Below are positions 35,576 to 44,682 of a DNA stretch of 64,000 nt, one piece after another. The notes beneath the pieces were generated by a model. That model was not told where the DNA came from. It did not search any database and saw only the letters and a list, made by a program, of their open reading frames with translations. Position 1 is the first letter of the stretch. Each line of letters begins with the position of its first letter. Origin of the DNA: Bombiscardovia coagulans (GTDB lineage: Bacteria; Actinomycetota; Actinomycetes; Actinomycetales; Bifidobacteriaceae); assembly GCF_002259585.1 (NCBI RefSeq), contig NZ_MWWS01000002.1:1-64000 (forward strand). Reading direction: 5' to 3'. Position numbers and translations under genes: made by a program.

Positions 35576-36593
35576 CAGCTACCATTGCATAGGCTGGTAC
35601 GGTCGCTATTCCCCTAGCTTTCTTGGTATCTCCAGCTCCAGATCCATAATTAAGATACGATGCTCCATGCTCCAGCGCAGTCGTAATCAGAGTGGTATAT
35701 CCTAGGCCGAAATAGGGGTTGGGGACGTCTTTTTCATATGAACGCCCGTAGGTGTGAGCATATAAAGTCGATCCGACCTGTAGATATAGAGTAAATCCAA
35801 TCACTTTCCCTTCATAAAAGGCCATAACAGCCCCAGAATCTATGTCAGTAGCTTGGGACATTTTTCGGATAAAACTTTCAATGCGCTGAGGTGGCACATG
35901 ATTGCCATACTTTTCCATAACATTGGTTGCCAGCACACCGAGCTCTGAAGGGTTTAACTCAATACCGGGAACATCTCTGAAAGTGATATTGGCTTGAGCT
36001 GCAACTTTCATATCATGTCGATAAGATACGCGGACTTTACTTGGCACACTGGATAAGAAATCGTCAAATGTTTGGAAGTCTCTCAAATCTAAAATTGAGA
36101 GACTATTCTCCGGTGCAATCAACATTCCATACATCGTCTGCTGAGACAGATCGCCGATAGCGTCAAAGCTAGTGAACCATCCAACAACAGTTATGTGAGA
36201 TCCAGTTCTTTTCCATGCTGCAGTTCTAATTACTCTTAATAGTGCATCCCATTCCAAGTTGACTGATGAATGAAGAATTGGTTGCCCAACCCCAAACAAG
36301 GTTGCGCAATAGTTTACTGTTCCTGTAATATCCCGTTTCAGTATCTTCGATGCTACAAGATGTGGATCAGTTGTTGAGTAGTCACTTGGCTGTCTGAATG
36401 TCACCATAGGCGCAAGAGCTATTGGATTTCCTCGTTCCCGAATGCCTATATAGTATGATTGGTCACCAAGCCGCCATTGAGAAACACGCAGCCATGTGCG
36501 CGTTTTATACAGTGAGGAGATAGAACTTTGGTCCATATCGAAAAAAGCTTCCGGCACACTTTCGATATTGTCGAAATATTCAAACGCGTACAT
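35565..36593 (-). CDS. FemAB/GNAT-fold acyltransferase-like protein
   Basis: A 342-residue protein of the FemAB/CelD-like double-GNAT type (DUF482-like). The N-terminal half has KTRTWLRVSQWRLGDQSYYI. The second half carries SIDL-like SLSILDLRDFQTFDDFLSS, then KVRVSYRHDMKVAAQ and GAVMAFYEGKVIGFTLYLQV, the typical acyl-CoA or aminoacyl-tRNA binding fold. Members attach amino acids or acyl groups to peptides or glycans and are found in RiPP and peptidoglycan-bridge pathways. It follows the 53-residue peptide gene (33-base gap) and overlaps the MFS gene. Its substrate is unknown. Confidence 0.7.
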   Translation of the reverse strand: MYAFEYFDNIESVPEAFFDMDQSSISSLYKTRTWLRVSQWRLGDQSYYIGIRERGNPIALAPMVTFRQPSDYSTTDPHLVASKILKRDITGTVNYCATLFGVGQPILHSSVNLEWDALLRVIRTAAWKRTGSHITVVGWFTSFDAIGDLSQQTMYGMLIAPENSLSILDLRDFQTFDDFLSSVPSKVRVSYRHDMKVAAQANITFRDVPGIELNPSELGVLATNVMEKYGNHVPPQRIESFIRKMSQATDIDSGAVMAFYEGKVIGFTLYLQVGSTLYAHTYGRSYEKDVPNPYFGLGYTTLITTALEHGASYLNYGSGAGDTKKARGIATVPAYAMVADYF

Positions 36594-36626
36594 CAGATAC
36601 CCTATCCTCGCTATTCGATTGTTTTC

Positions 36627-36788
36627 TTAGCTGTATAAACGATCGAAATAGTGGCCAAGCCCCCCAAAGCCCCTATCAATAACGGCGAATACTCTGAACA
36701 GCAAGCCGTAAAGAAGCTTACCTGTTTTCGACTGGCTTTCTGCGTTGACAGCCCAGCAAATTCGTGCAATTTTATCAAAAATACCCAC
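36627..36788 (-). CDS. Candidate small amphipathic peptide (53 aa)
   Basis: GTG 36788 follows GAGGAG with 8-base spacing, an optimal site. The peptide starts GIFDKIARICWAVNAE and ends in a Gly/aromatic segment (FGGLGHYFDRLYS), with alternating basic and hydrophobic residues like an antimicrobial helix. An overlapping frame (36808-36611) is also open, but its start would cover the ribosome binding site. A -10 box lies about 170 bases upstream. It immediately precedes the FemAB-like and MFS genes, so it may be the substrate of that pair. No known family recognised. Confidence 0.5.
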   Translation of the reverse strand: MGIFDKIARICWAVNAESQSKTGKLLYGLLFRVFAVIDRGFGGLGHYFDRLYS

Positions 36789-36954
36789 AGTAGAAACTCC
36801 TCTATCACTACATAGTGGAGTACGATGGCACACCACAGCTACTACAAATTGTCATTACTGTGCTAGTGACACAACAGATCTACTTTTTAAAAGCAGTAGG
36901 AGGAAATACCGGACTCTATGGATAGGTATGTGTCCTTTTGAGAAGATACATGTG

Positions 36955-36960
36955 ATTATA
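36955..36960 (-). promoter_or_regulatory. Probable -10 box (TATAAT) for the 53-residue peptide operon
   Basis: A perfect TATAAT on the minus strand. No convincing -35 at 17 bases; the sequence upstream is AT-rich. It would start transcription near 36948. Confidence 0.4.
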
Positions 36961-37270
36961 ATCGCTTCTTAGCAAAATCACTTGGCTATTGTCTCACTAT
37001 ATGAGAAAGGTCAAGCTATATTGATAGCGCAATCGCTGATTAATATGCAGCACTTTAGACACAGCATCATGTTGCCCGCAATCGGATGATTAACTGGCAT
37101 TATCTGGCATGCTTCTATTGCCCAATAAATCATTGTTGTTCCTGCTGAGTTACAACTTTGGAACACAACATGCGTTTACTGCTTTCGGATTCTTACTCAT
37201 CTTTCCATTAACCCGTAGTTTCGGGTTCAGTATAGCTACCGATTCCATCGGATACCTTCCTTAATGTACG
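36961..37270. other. Intergenic stretch with two very short Cys-containing frames
   Basis: On the minus strand, 37200-37150 encodes 16 residues (MSKNPKAVNACCVPKL) with a weak site, and 37133-37011 encodes 40 residues containing CLKCCILISDC, with AGGA 6 bases before ATG. A small hairpin (ACCCG at 37211 and CGGGT) follows the ABC permease gene. Either frame could be chance. Confidence 0.3.
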
Positions 37271-38080
37271 TTACTTGCTTATAAGAAGTGTTTCACTCTT
37301 AAAGTGATGTGAGATGAAGTAGAAGAGCACAATATCAATAATGAGAATTACTGCCCCCATAATTGCTATCATTCCTATACCGAGAGAAATTGAACTACTC
37401 GCCTGGGAAACGATAACCCCGATGATCGGGACCAGGATTACAAGAGATACAGATTGTGCCGACTTTGTTGATTTCATACGTTGCGACACTGCTACAACGA
37501 GCAGTGTCGATAAAAATGACACCAATGGCATCACAATGACACTCAGCAATACCCAAGAAGAGTTGGGGAAAATAACCCTACCAAAAATACGGTAGCCCAA
37601 AGTATCCAAAATAATGCCATATACTATTACTGAGAACCAAGTAATGACAGTGGCTGGGGCAAATGAAGCAACTATTTTCCCGAGCAAAAGTTCTTGCCTG
37701 TTCAATGGCGTGTAAAGCAAACCTTCAATGGTCTTCTGTTCCCTTTCGCCCACAAAACTCGCTGCAGCAGTAACGTTAGAAATCATTGTGGGCAACAGCA
37801 TGAACACTGGAATGAAAAAATACATGAGGATCATATATAAAACCTCACTGCCAGCATTCACACTAGACACAGCGGCATTAGAGGAAGCTGCGTTAAGAAT
37901 CAATTGCATGCCGCCTAAGCTTTTGACTAATGGGTTATCTGTCCCCAAACAAATAAGGAGTATAGGAATCATGATTCCGAAAAGCAGCGGTATAAGTATC
38001 ACGGTTGACAGGGTCGCTGAATCTTTTGACTGAACCAGTAACTCTTTGGCTATTAGTGCTTTAACTTTCTTAATGCTCAT
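37271..38080 (-). CDS. ABC-2 type transporter permease
   Basis: A 269-residue permease with about six membrane helices and the ABC-2/NatB layout: IAKELLVQSKDSATLSTVIL at the N-terminus, then a large extracytoplasmic segment after helix 1 and SFVGEREQKTIEGLLYTPLN before the helical block. It forms an exporter or self-protection pump with the ATPase gene just upstream, which it overlaps by 11 bases. ABC-2 pairs with a single ATPase are typical of bacteriocin immunity or export. Confidence 0.85.
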   Translation of the reverse strand: MSIKKVKALIAKELLVQSKDSATLSTVILIPLLFGIMIPILLICLGTDNPLVKSLGGMQLILNAASSNAAVSSVNAGSEVLYMILMYFFIPVFMLLPTMISNVTAAASFVGEREQKTIEGLLYTPLNRQELLLGKIVASFAPATVITWFSVIVYGIILDTLGYRIFGRVIFPNSSWVLLSVIVMPLVSFLSTLLVVAVSQRMKSTKSAQSVSLVILVPIIGVIVSQASSSISLGIGMIAIMGAVILIIDIVLFYFISHHFKSETLLISK

Positions 38081-39008
38081 CGGATTTTCCTACCAAAGTA
38101 TCGAAATAATAGTCCTTGATTGTTCGCTGCACTTTTTCAGCCGCATCGATCTCTATACCTTCCTTCACCAGAACATTTATTAGATCAGGCATATCCATAG
38201 TCTCCGCTTTGACGACTACCCTTGTATCATTATGAATAGTGTCATACTCACATACACCGTACTGGCTGCAGATTTCATAAACCCTTTGCTCATTGTTGCT
38301 TGATATGCTGTACTGGTCGTCAGGCCATCTCTGCTTCAACAAATCAGGAATCTCACCAGTTGCCAGCATCTTGCCTTTGTTGAGAATTCCTATGTGAGAT
38401 GCAAGTGTTTCTAAGCCTTCCAAGATATGGGTCGAAAAAAGAACCGTCATTTTTTCTTCCTCAGTCAACACCTTAAGATAATTCATCAAAGTCTCTGAGC
38501 TCTGCGGATCCAGACCAGTAGTTGGTTCATCAAGAATAAGCAATCGTGGATGATGGATAATTGCTCTGGCGACCATGACTTTTTGTCTCATGCCTTTACT
38601 GAGCTGGGAAACTTTTGATTTTTTCCTATCCTCCAAGTCAAACAAGTTCAGTAGTTCACCAATTCGCTTCCCTATGACTGACCCTTCCAGACCATAGAGC
38701 TTGCCCCATATGCTCAAATTCTCCTCAATAGTAAGCTCTTCATACAAATTGCCATCGTTCTGTACACCGATGTTTGAACGCAACGTTGATGCATTCTCGG
38801 AGTTGATCTTACTGTCAAACAAACTAATCTCTCCCTCATCGGGAGTCAACAAGCCGGTCAACAGTCTGATGGTAGTGGTTTTCCCAGCCCCATTAGGACC
38901 GAGAAGAGCAAACGTGCTGCCTTCCGGTATTTCAAAAGAAACTGAATCAATCACTAACCGCTCGTCAATCGATTTGCTCACGTTAGAACATGTTGCTAGC
39001 ACTCTCAT
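38070..39008 (-). CDS. ABC transporter ATP-binding protein
   Basis: A 312-residue ATPase. Walker A is LLGPNGAGKTTTIRLL (about residue 35), the signature SQLSKGMRQKVMVARAI, and Walker B RLLILDEPTTGLDP. A C-terminal extension of about 90 residues is typical of the CcmA/NatA group that pairs with ABC-2 permeases. It starts 10 bases after the 71-residue peptide gene, with AAGGAAAAAG as ribosome site, so the peptide, ATPase and permease form one operon. It energises export of, or immunity to, the peptide. Confidence 0.9.
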   Translation of the reverse strand: MRVLATCSNVSKSIDERLVIDSVSFEIPEGSTFALLGPNGAGKTTTIRLLTGLLTPDEGEISLFDSKINSENASTLRSNIGVQNDGNLYEELTIEENLSIWGKLYGLEGSVIGKRIGELLNLFDLEDRKKSKVSQLSKGMRQKVMVARAIIHHPRLLILDEPTTGLDPQSSETLMNYLKVLTEEEKMTVLFSTHILEGLETLASHIGILNKGKMLATGEIPDLLKQRWPDDQYSISSNNEQRVYEICSQYGVCEYDTIHNDTRVVVKAETMDMPDLINVLVKEGIEIDAAEKVQRTIKDYYFDTLVGKSDEH

Positions 39009-39017
39009 CTTTTTCCT

Positions 39018-39233
39018 TCAAACCTTCGGAATATAGTAGCTTTTGTTGATAGCGCCTTCGCATAATAAAAAAGCAAGTGACCAGGTGACAGAATGCGTCA
39101 ATCCCCATGTTGGAGGAATCTGTTCTTCTTCCCTGCAGGCTGGTTGATGCTTATCTTGATTAATCTGATAACCATCACAATAAAATGGTGAGGTTCTAGT
39201 TAAAGAGCCATAGCGGTCCACTTCACGAATCAT
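39018..39233 (-). CDS. Candidate precursor peptide (71 aa) leading an ABC operon
   Basis: ATG 39233 has an AAGGGGAAGCT ribosome site. The first half is hydrophilic (SLTRTSPFYCDGYQINQDK) and could be a leader. The second half is rich in Ser/Thr, Trp and Cys (IPPTWGLTHSVTWSLAFLLC) and ends NKSYYIPKV, like a core peptide with Ser/Thr-Cys ring potential. No lanthionine synthetase, radical SAM or YcaO gene is nearby, so modification is unproven. It might instead be a small membrane protein. It is 10 bases upstream of the ABC ATPase gene and probably transcribed with it. Confidence 0.5.
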   Translation of the reverse strand: MIREVDRYGSLTRTSPFYCDGYQINQDKHQPACREEEQIPPTWGLTHSVTWSLAFLLCEGAINKSYYIPKV

Positions 39234-39703
39234 AGCTTCCCCTTAACCGGCGTTCCTTGGCAGTTAGTGTATCTGTTTCAGATTATACTAGCGTCAGACT
39301 CATACGGAGATAAGGTCAATACTGTTTATTCAGATTCGAGTAAAGGTAAATTAACCGAGCTTCTAATCGCCGATTACTACAGTCTACTACTGTAGTCTTC
39401 TCGACCACTAGATACTTACAAAGGTTATATCACTTTAAGTTAAGCAGTCGTTCATCAAGCGGAAGCTGTAATACGATCTTGCATATCTGCGAATTAATGC
39501 TTTTTGTATATTTGTCTTCGTTTTGTAGATTTTGATGGCGTCAGCAATTCCAAATGCTTAGTTCTCTTAAAGAACGATAAACTGGAAGCTAGTATTTATA
39601 TTAATTCCTTTTTCTTATCTCACCTTGCATCTTTGCATGGTTGAGATAGCAGTATCTTGAGATATGGATAGCGAGTATTCCTCGAAATCCGATTCGTAGC
39701 TGG
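39234..39703. other. Intergenic region between peptide operon and MFS gene
   Basis: About 470 AT-rich bases with no gene that I can support. Contains a 7-bp hairpin (ACTACAG at 39379 and its complement) and presumably the promoter of the 71-residue peptide operon. Confidence 0.4.
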
Positions 39704-40903
39704 CTACTCCATATATCTATTCGCAATAGGCAGCCACATAAACGCAATGAGTACGAGGACTCCAGCAATACCAGCAGTTGTAATCGATACATTTACATCC
39801 ACTCCCCAGCCGATCAGGGGATTGCAAAACACGCCTATAAGACTTCCTGTTGAACTGGCAATGTTAAGAACAGTGGAACGTTGGTCGGAAGGAATGAGAC
39901 TATTTGCAACTGCAGATGTTATAGGGCCTCTTCCATTCATCCCTACTACAGCAAGCAGGAATCCTGTCGCAACGGCGATTGGAGAAGGAACAGCCATGAG
40001 AGCGAAACCAAGAGCCCCAATGAGAAAAGCTAAAAAGAGAGTTCGAGCACGTCCCAAGTGTGCCTCTATACGGTCAGAGTAATAGCTATATACTGCGGCT
40101 AGAACAAGAGCCATCGATGATAAAATTCCCCAGTAAGCCATTGGTAGATTTGTTTGCTCATATCGGGGCTGGTTGAGAGTGTATACGGCATTGAAGAGAA
40201 CAAATGAAGCACTAGAGGTTATAGACACAAAGGCTAAGACTGGTGTTTTTATTAATAGCTCTGCTCCTTTCTTTATATCTCGGAACAACGATCTCTTGTT
40301 TGTCTTAAGTTTTCGGCTCTTTACAGGTAGTGACGGAAGTCTAAACATAATGAAAAAACCAATAACCGAAACTAAGGCAGTCGCATATGCTGGATATGAA
40401 ATATTACAATGAGCTAAGTATGATCCGCATAACGAGGCGAGTACACCTCCCACGAGTTCTAACGATCCATATAACCCAAAGACACCAGTGGCAAGGTTAT
40501 CTGCTCTTTTTCCAAGTGATTCATAAACATAAGCTTCAAATATCCCAGAGAGTAAAGCAATACTGAAGCCGCTTATAGAGTAGGATGCCACATACCATAC
40601 AAATCCCTGCCCCAAGGCATACATAATATTAGAGAGGGCGTTAAGCCCAAATCCTACAATAATTGGTATCCTTCTATCTATCCTATCTGCAATGACGCCT
40701 GAAGGTATCTCTACTATCATTATTGAGAAAAGGAGCACGCTTTCTAATGTAAAAATTTGAGAGTAGCTTAATCCTCTAGAATTCAGAAAAACCGCGCTTA
40801 CAGGGGTATAAAACGTCAGCGCAGATGCGATCTGACCGCATGCCATTGTTGACAGCGCCCTAGACTCCTGCACAGCTGATTGTGCTGGCGAAATTGCTCT
40901 CAT
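39704..40903 (-). CDS. MFS transporter (drug or peptide efflux type)
   Basis: A 399-residue major facilitator with 12 predicted helices. The loop after helix 2 has IPSGVIADRIDRRIPIIVG, the MFS motif A (G-x3-D-R-x-x-R), characteristic of DHA efflux pumps. It is transcribed divergently from the 40-residue peptide gene at 41222 and shares its 318-base upstream region. Export of, or resistance to, that peptide is a reasonable inference. Intact at both ends. Confidence 0.85.
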   Translation of the reverse strand: MRAISPAQSAVQESRALSTMACGQIASALTFYTPVSAVFLNSRGLSYSQIFTLESVLLFSIMIVEIPSGVIADRIDRRIPIIVGFGLNALSNIMYALGQGFVWYVASYSISGFSIALLSGIFEAYVYESLGKRADNLATGVFGLYGSLELVGGVLASLCGSYLAHCNISYPAYATALVSVIGFFIMFRLPSLPVKSRKLKTNKRSLFRDIKKGAELLIKTPVLAFVSITSSASFVLFNAVYTLNQPRYEQTNLPMAYWGILSSMALVLAAVYSYYSDRIEAHLGRARTLFLAFLIGALGFALMAVPSPIAVATGFLLAVVGMNGRGPITSAVANSLIPSDQRSTVLNIASSTGSLIGVFCNPLIGWGVDVNVSITTAGIAGVLVLIAFMWLPIANRYME

Positions 40904-41146
40904 GCTGATCTAATCCCTCTGTGTCTTAACATATAACTATATAGTTGTTCCGTTATTTTACAAGTGCATGAGAGTAACAGGATCCGTAGGGAAACACACT
41001 CTCTTTAGCTGTCACCCGATATATCGTTTCTGCAAATCTGTATATGGAGTGACTATTTCACTTCGAGCATTTGTAAAACAATCCGATGTCGGAATAACGC
41101 ACTTTTGATGAGTTAACAAAAAATATGGTAATTCCAGCATTAAAAA

Positions 41147-41176
41147 TTGACATTATTTTTCTAACCTAATTACAAT
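41147..41176 (+). promoter_or_regulatory. Strong sigma-70-type promoter of the 40-residue peptide gene
   Basis: TTGACA at 41147-41152 and TACAAT at 41171-41176, spacing 18, about 45 bases before the peptide start. The rest of the 40904-41221 region is AT-rich and holds no gene. Confidence 0.7.
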
Positions 41177-41221
41177 TGAACGGGGACTTGCGGTAGCTAA
41201 AATTGACAAAGGAGTAGCGAT

Positions 41222-41344
41222 ATGAGATCTGTACCTGATTTACAACGGTTCACCCCAGAAGACAGTCCTCAGAGTATAGACAGCTCGGTAAGTCGGGTTA
41301 CTAGTTCAAAGTCAAACTGGATTAGTTTGGAAAATCGCTACTGA
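41222..41344 (+). CDS. Candidate secreted or modified peptide (40 aa)
   Basis: ATG 41222 has an excellent ribosome binding site (AAAGGAG) and a near-consensus promoter just upstream. The peptide is hydrophilic and very rich in Ser: VPDLQRFTPEDSPQSIDSS in the first half, then SNWISLENRY at the C-terminus. It has no Cys and no hydrophobic signal. A T9 run follows the stop. It is the first gene of a unit with a FtsX-like permease, a Cys-rich small protein and an ABC ATPase, so a peptide pheromone, RiPP precursor or regulator is plausible. No known family recognised. Confidence 0.55.
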   Translation: MRSVPDLQRFTPEDSPQSIDSSVSRVTSSKSNWISLENRY

Positions 41345-41405
41345 TCTTCATTTTTTTTTGCAAACCTACAGTCAGTGGAATTAGTCTTCTTTCTAACTTA
41401 ATGGA

Positions 41406-43355
41406 TTGGTAGCAGTGTTGCACATTGTTCGCGAGCGCAACACTAATTTTCTTTTCCTAATGAATCGAAGCATAATTAAGAATCCGGTTGGAGTTTCATT
41501 GAAATATACTACAGTAATTGACTCGCTTTGGAGAAATGATAAAGATCTTAAATTTCTTAATGTTGTTGCGAATACCGCCGCTATGGTATTGGTTTTCACG
41601 CTCTTTGAAGCTCTGTTAACCCCTGCCTTGCAAGGAGACACGGGAAGTGCTCCAGGAGTTTTGTTCATATGCCTAGCCTGCGCTATTTGTGTATGTAAAG
41701 TTGTGGCAGATCATACTTTCACTGCACAATGGGGACAACTTATGCGTTTAAGGATAGTTGGTGCGTCGCCGATTAAATTGTTGATAGCAAGCGTGTTGCT
41801 ACAGGCAAAGTTATCATTGCTCTCAGCTCTTGCTGGAAGCTTGCTGGGAGTGATGTTAACGAATCCTCTCGAATATTTGTATCGAAGTTTAGACATCTGT
41901 CTCCCCAATATGAACTTTAGGATTCTGATTGTAGCTTTTTCCCTCACAGTTGTTGCAGCAGTTGTTTCTGGTGTTATTGGAGCTGGCATTTCAGCTTATC
42001 GTGTTATTTCATTTCCACCTGATCTGACGACTGGGATTAAAACAGTTCGCAAGTCTCGGAATCATGTATTTTCGTTTCTGTTATTGCTGATTATATCCTG
42101 TTTATTGGTATTGCTCGTAAAACGCAACTATGACAGTTTTAATCCATTTTTAGGGGTAGTTATATGCTTTTTATGGGCGTGGTTTTTAATAAGAACAGCT
42201 GGTCCGTTTTTACATAGTATATCTACTTGTATATGTCAGCACTCTCAAAACCATCCTGTACTACTACTCGCATTCAGAGATAAGCAAGCTGCAACTTCAA
42301 CTTCGTTATATACGCTCATAACAATAGCCACTATGATGCTTGGGGCAGTCTATTGTATGTATGGCTACACTGATGCGGATGCCAGAGCATCAATAAGCCA
42401 TGCAACTTCGCAGCAAAAGAGTGTTGCTTACAGTGAATCACTTTCAACAGAACAATTTCTTCAGCATGTCAAACAAATTGATAAAACCGCTCTGTCATTA
42501 AGCGCAACTACTGCGTTTCCTAAAAATAGCAATTCATCTTGTGAATCTCAAAAAACCGATGCTGAAAGGTACATGACTACAGAAAATGCATATGCAGTAA
42601 CTAATGGCTCTCCAGAAGCTATATTACCTAAGACATACGTAGCGCAGGGGAATTTGAAGATGGATAAAGGTATCATCGCAACAGCTTCGACCATCAATGC
42701 TAACGGCAATCCTATTGCAGTTGGAGATATCATATGCACAACGTCTAACAATGTCTTAACAGAAATCCCCGTTCGTGCTGTAGTGAAGTTCCCAGGTACA
42801 CTGGGAGATTATTTTGTTGTTGGTGTATCCAGCAGTGGAAACAAAAATATAGCATTTACTGAAAGTGCTGTCGGAGCGAATCAAGCAGGTGCCGATTTTA
42901 CAGTAATGAGTGTTGATGAATGGATTCAAAACATACCATCTGGAAAAGTAATTTCAAAAACAGGTGGTAATGGTGTAAAAGAAGCTGCACCAATCGTTTA
43001 TCCTGTAATTGCCATCTGTTTAATTGGTGCAATTTCTATCATATTTAATATACTCAGCGAAAGGAAATATGAGAGTAACAGCACCTGGCTAATAGATTTT
43101 GGAAGAGCACGCTTTGCACTAACACAAGTCATCGGTGTGGTATTCGAATTGTTGCTATCCTTCGGTCTCACAATGATAAGCTCCGTGGCTATAATCAACA
43201 TCTCATTAAGAGGTGAGTCTAGTGTTTTATCAGACGGTATCCATTATTTTGTTCCGGTACCTCAGTTTGTTTTATTGTTCTTAACGATATTAATGCTAGG
43301 CGTAGTTACTTACTTTGTCAGCAGTGCCCTTTATCAAAAGAATGAAATTATATAG
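41406..43355 (+). CDS. FtsX-like/bacteriocin-associated ABC permease
   Basis: A 649-residue membrane protein with about eight helices and a large extracytoplasmic domain (roughly residues 320-530). The layout fits the bacteriocin-associated integral membrane proteins of the lactococcin 972 group and other FtsX/MacB-type permeases. The start is unsure: TTG 41406 keeps the longest frame, while ATG 41460 (MNRSIIKNPVG) has no better site. The last helices contain SSVAIINISLRGESS and FVLLFLTILMLGVVTYFVSS. It works with the ATPase at 43609 in export or immunity. Confidence 0.8.
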   Translation: MVAVLHIVRERNTNFLFLMNRSIIKNPVGVSLKYTTVIDSLWRNDKDLKFLNVVANTAAMVLVFTLFEALLTPALQGDTGSAPGVLFICLACAICVCKVVADHTFTAQWGQLMRLRIVGASPIKLLIASVLLQAKLSLLSALAGSLLGVMLTNPLEYLYRSLDICLPNMNFRILIVAFSLTVVAAVVSGVIGAGISAYRVISFPPDLTTGIKTVRKSRNHVFSFLLLLIISCLLVLLVKRNYDSFNPFLGVVICFLWAWFLIRTAGPFLHSISTCICQHSQNHPVLLLAFRDKQAATSTSLYTLITIATMMLGAVYCMYGYTDADARASISHATSQQKSVAYSESLSTEQFLQHVKQIDKTALSLSATTAFPKNSNSSCESQKTDAERYMTTENAYAVTNGSPEAILPKTYVAQGNLKMDKGIIATASTINANGNPIAVGDIICTTSNNVLTEIPVRAVVKFPGTLGDYFVVGVSSSGNKNIAFTESAVGANQAGADFTVMSVDEWIQNIPSGKVISKTGGNGVKEAAPIVYPVIAICLIGAISIIFNILSERKYESNSTWLIDFGRARFALTQVIGVVFELLLSFGLTMISSVAIINISLRGESSVLSDGIHYFVPVPQFVLLFLTILMLGVVTYFVSSALYQKNEII

Positions 43356-43376
43356 CTCAGAAAGGACTGGCACAAG

Positions 43377-43550
43377 GTGAACCCAGTATATGCAGAGTAC
43401 CGTGTCAATAATGCGTGGGTCGACGGTCGAATCAAAGAGTCAGACTCTGATTATTGCAATCTCAAGCTACCATATGGCGGGACCAACACAGTAACAATAG
43501 AATCGTGTTGCTGTGTCAACAACGATAATACTCTACCTGTTCAGCAGTGA
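43377..43550 (+). CDS. Small Cys-rich protein between ABC genes (57 aa)
   Basis: GTG 43377 is preceded by AAAGGA with an 11-base spacing, only 22 bases after the permease stop. The frame is easily missed because it begins with GTG. The N-terminal part is polar (NPVYAEYRVNNAWVDGR). The C-terminal half has one Cys, then LPYGGTNTVTIESCCCVNN, a triple Cys near residues 44-46, and ends PVQQ. It could be a precursor peptide, a chaperone or an immunity factor of this ABC unit. No known family recognised. The spacing to both neighbours argues that it is a real gene. Confidence 0.55.
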   Translation: MNPVYAEYRVNNAWVDGRIKESDSDYCNLKLPYGGTNTVTIESCCCVNNDNTLPVQQ

Positions 43551-43608
43551 GACCCTTAATAACAGAACAAATCTTCTTAGTACTTGTATTATTTAAAGGA
43601 AGTGTTTT

Positions 43609-44355
43609 ATGTGCGACTCGGAAGTAACATTAACAGCGAAAAGAATTGAATTTTCTTTTTTAACTCGAAGTAATGGACATAAGAAAAATCCTCCTGATAT
43701 AGGTCCACTTGATATTACGCTTAGAAAAGGCGAAAAAACAGTGTTGATCGGAGCTTCTGGCTCCGGTAAATCAACTACCCTCAAACTGTTAGCTGGACTT
43801 CTCAGCCCCACAAATGGAGACATTACCTTCAACAACATGGATTTAACCAAATTAAGTGAGAGACGAAAGGCAGCAATCAGAAGAACTGATTTTGCTTTCA
43901 TTTTTCAAGATTATATGTTAATTGAAAATCTCACAGTATCCGAAAATATTGCCTTACCGACATTGTTGAACTCCGGCGTATACACGCAAGACAATGTAGT
44001 GGATGCTATGTCCAAAGTTAATTTAGATTCGTCCCTACTTAATAAGCCAGTTTTTAAATTATCTGGAGGGCAAAAACAACGAGTCGCGATTTCAAGATCT
44101 TTAATGACACAGGCTAATGTATTGTTTGCTGACGAGCCCACTGGTAATCTTGATCCTCGAGCAAGAAATGAAACGTTGGACGCTATTGATAGTGCCATGA
44201 AATACAATCTTCAGTCGTGCTTAATGGTAACTCACGATCCTATTGTTGCGGCTCGTGCTGATCGAGTTTTATTTATGAAAGATGGCAAAATTCGTAAACA
44301 ATATGCGAAATTAACTGCTGATGAGGTTAATGATATTCTTTTAGGAAATCAATAA
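43609..44355 (+). CDS. ABC transporter ATP-binding protein (LolD/MacB-like)
   Basis: A 248-residue ATPase. Walker A is VLIGASGSGKSTTLKLLAG (about residue 46), signature LSGGQKQRVAISRSLM, Walker B VLFADEPTGNLDP, and the switch His in LMVTHDPI. The short length and DEPTGNLD motif belong to the group that pairs with FtsX-like permeases, as in bacteriocin export and immunity systems of the lactococcin 972 type. AAAGGAAG precedes the ATG. It completes the 41.2-44.4 kb unit. Confidence 0.9.
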   Translation: MCDSEVTLTAKRIEFSFLTRSNGHKKNPPDIGPLDITLRKGEKTVLIGASGSGKSTTLKLLAGLLSPTNGDITFNNMDLTKLSERRKAAIRRTDFAFIFQDYMLIENLTVSENIALPTLLNSGVYTQDNVVDAMSKVNLDSSLLNKPVFKLSGGQKQRVAISRSLMTQANVLFADEPTGNLDPRARNETLDAIDSAMKYNLQSCLMVTHDPIVAARADRVLFMKDGKIRKQYAKLTADEVNDILLGNQ

Positions 44356-44616
44356 CAGATACAAATGTGGGCACTTGTTAGTGTAGCAAGAATAATGTGA
44401 AAATAGCAATTATGACCTTCACCTGCATATCTGCTCATGAGACGGCCATACTCAACTTTTAAATAATAAAAGGACTACCTCCATATTGGAAGTTGGTTCT
44501 ACTCTTTTACTAGTTTTTTGGGTTTTGTCTGCTAGCTTCTTACGGTTGCCAAGAAACCACTGTCTCAAACGAAGATACTTATTGCCGTGCCCGTTTTGCT
44601 GAATTCAACCTAGGAT

Positions 44617-44662
44617 ATGCTATATTCTGCCAGCTTACGCGCAAGTTGGCAGAATATAGCAT
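44617..44662. terminator. Bidirectional hairpin terminator
   Basis: A perfect 16-bp inverted repeat (ATGCTATATTCTGCCA at 44617-44632, complement at 44647-44662) between the converging ABC ATPase and flotillin genes. The 44356-44616 stretch has no gene. Confidence 0.85.
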
Positions 44663-44682
44663 CACGGTCATTCATGTGACAG

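Noticed and set aside
36611-36808. Overlapping 65-codon frame across the 53-residue peptide
   Set aside because: Its GTG start includes the GAGGAG that serves the other frame, so the 53-codon frame is better placed.
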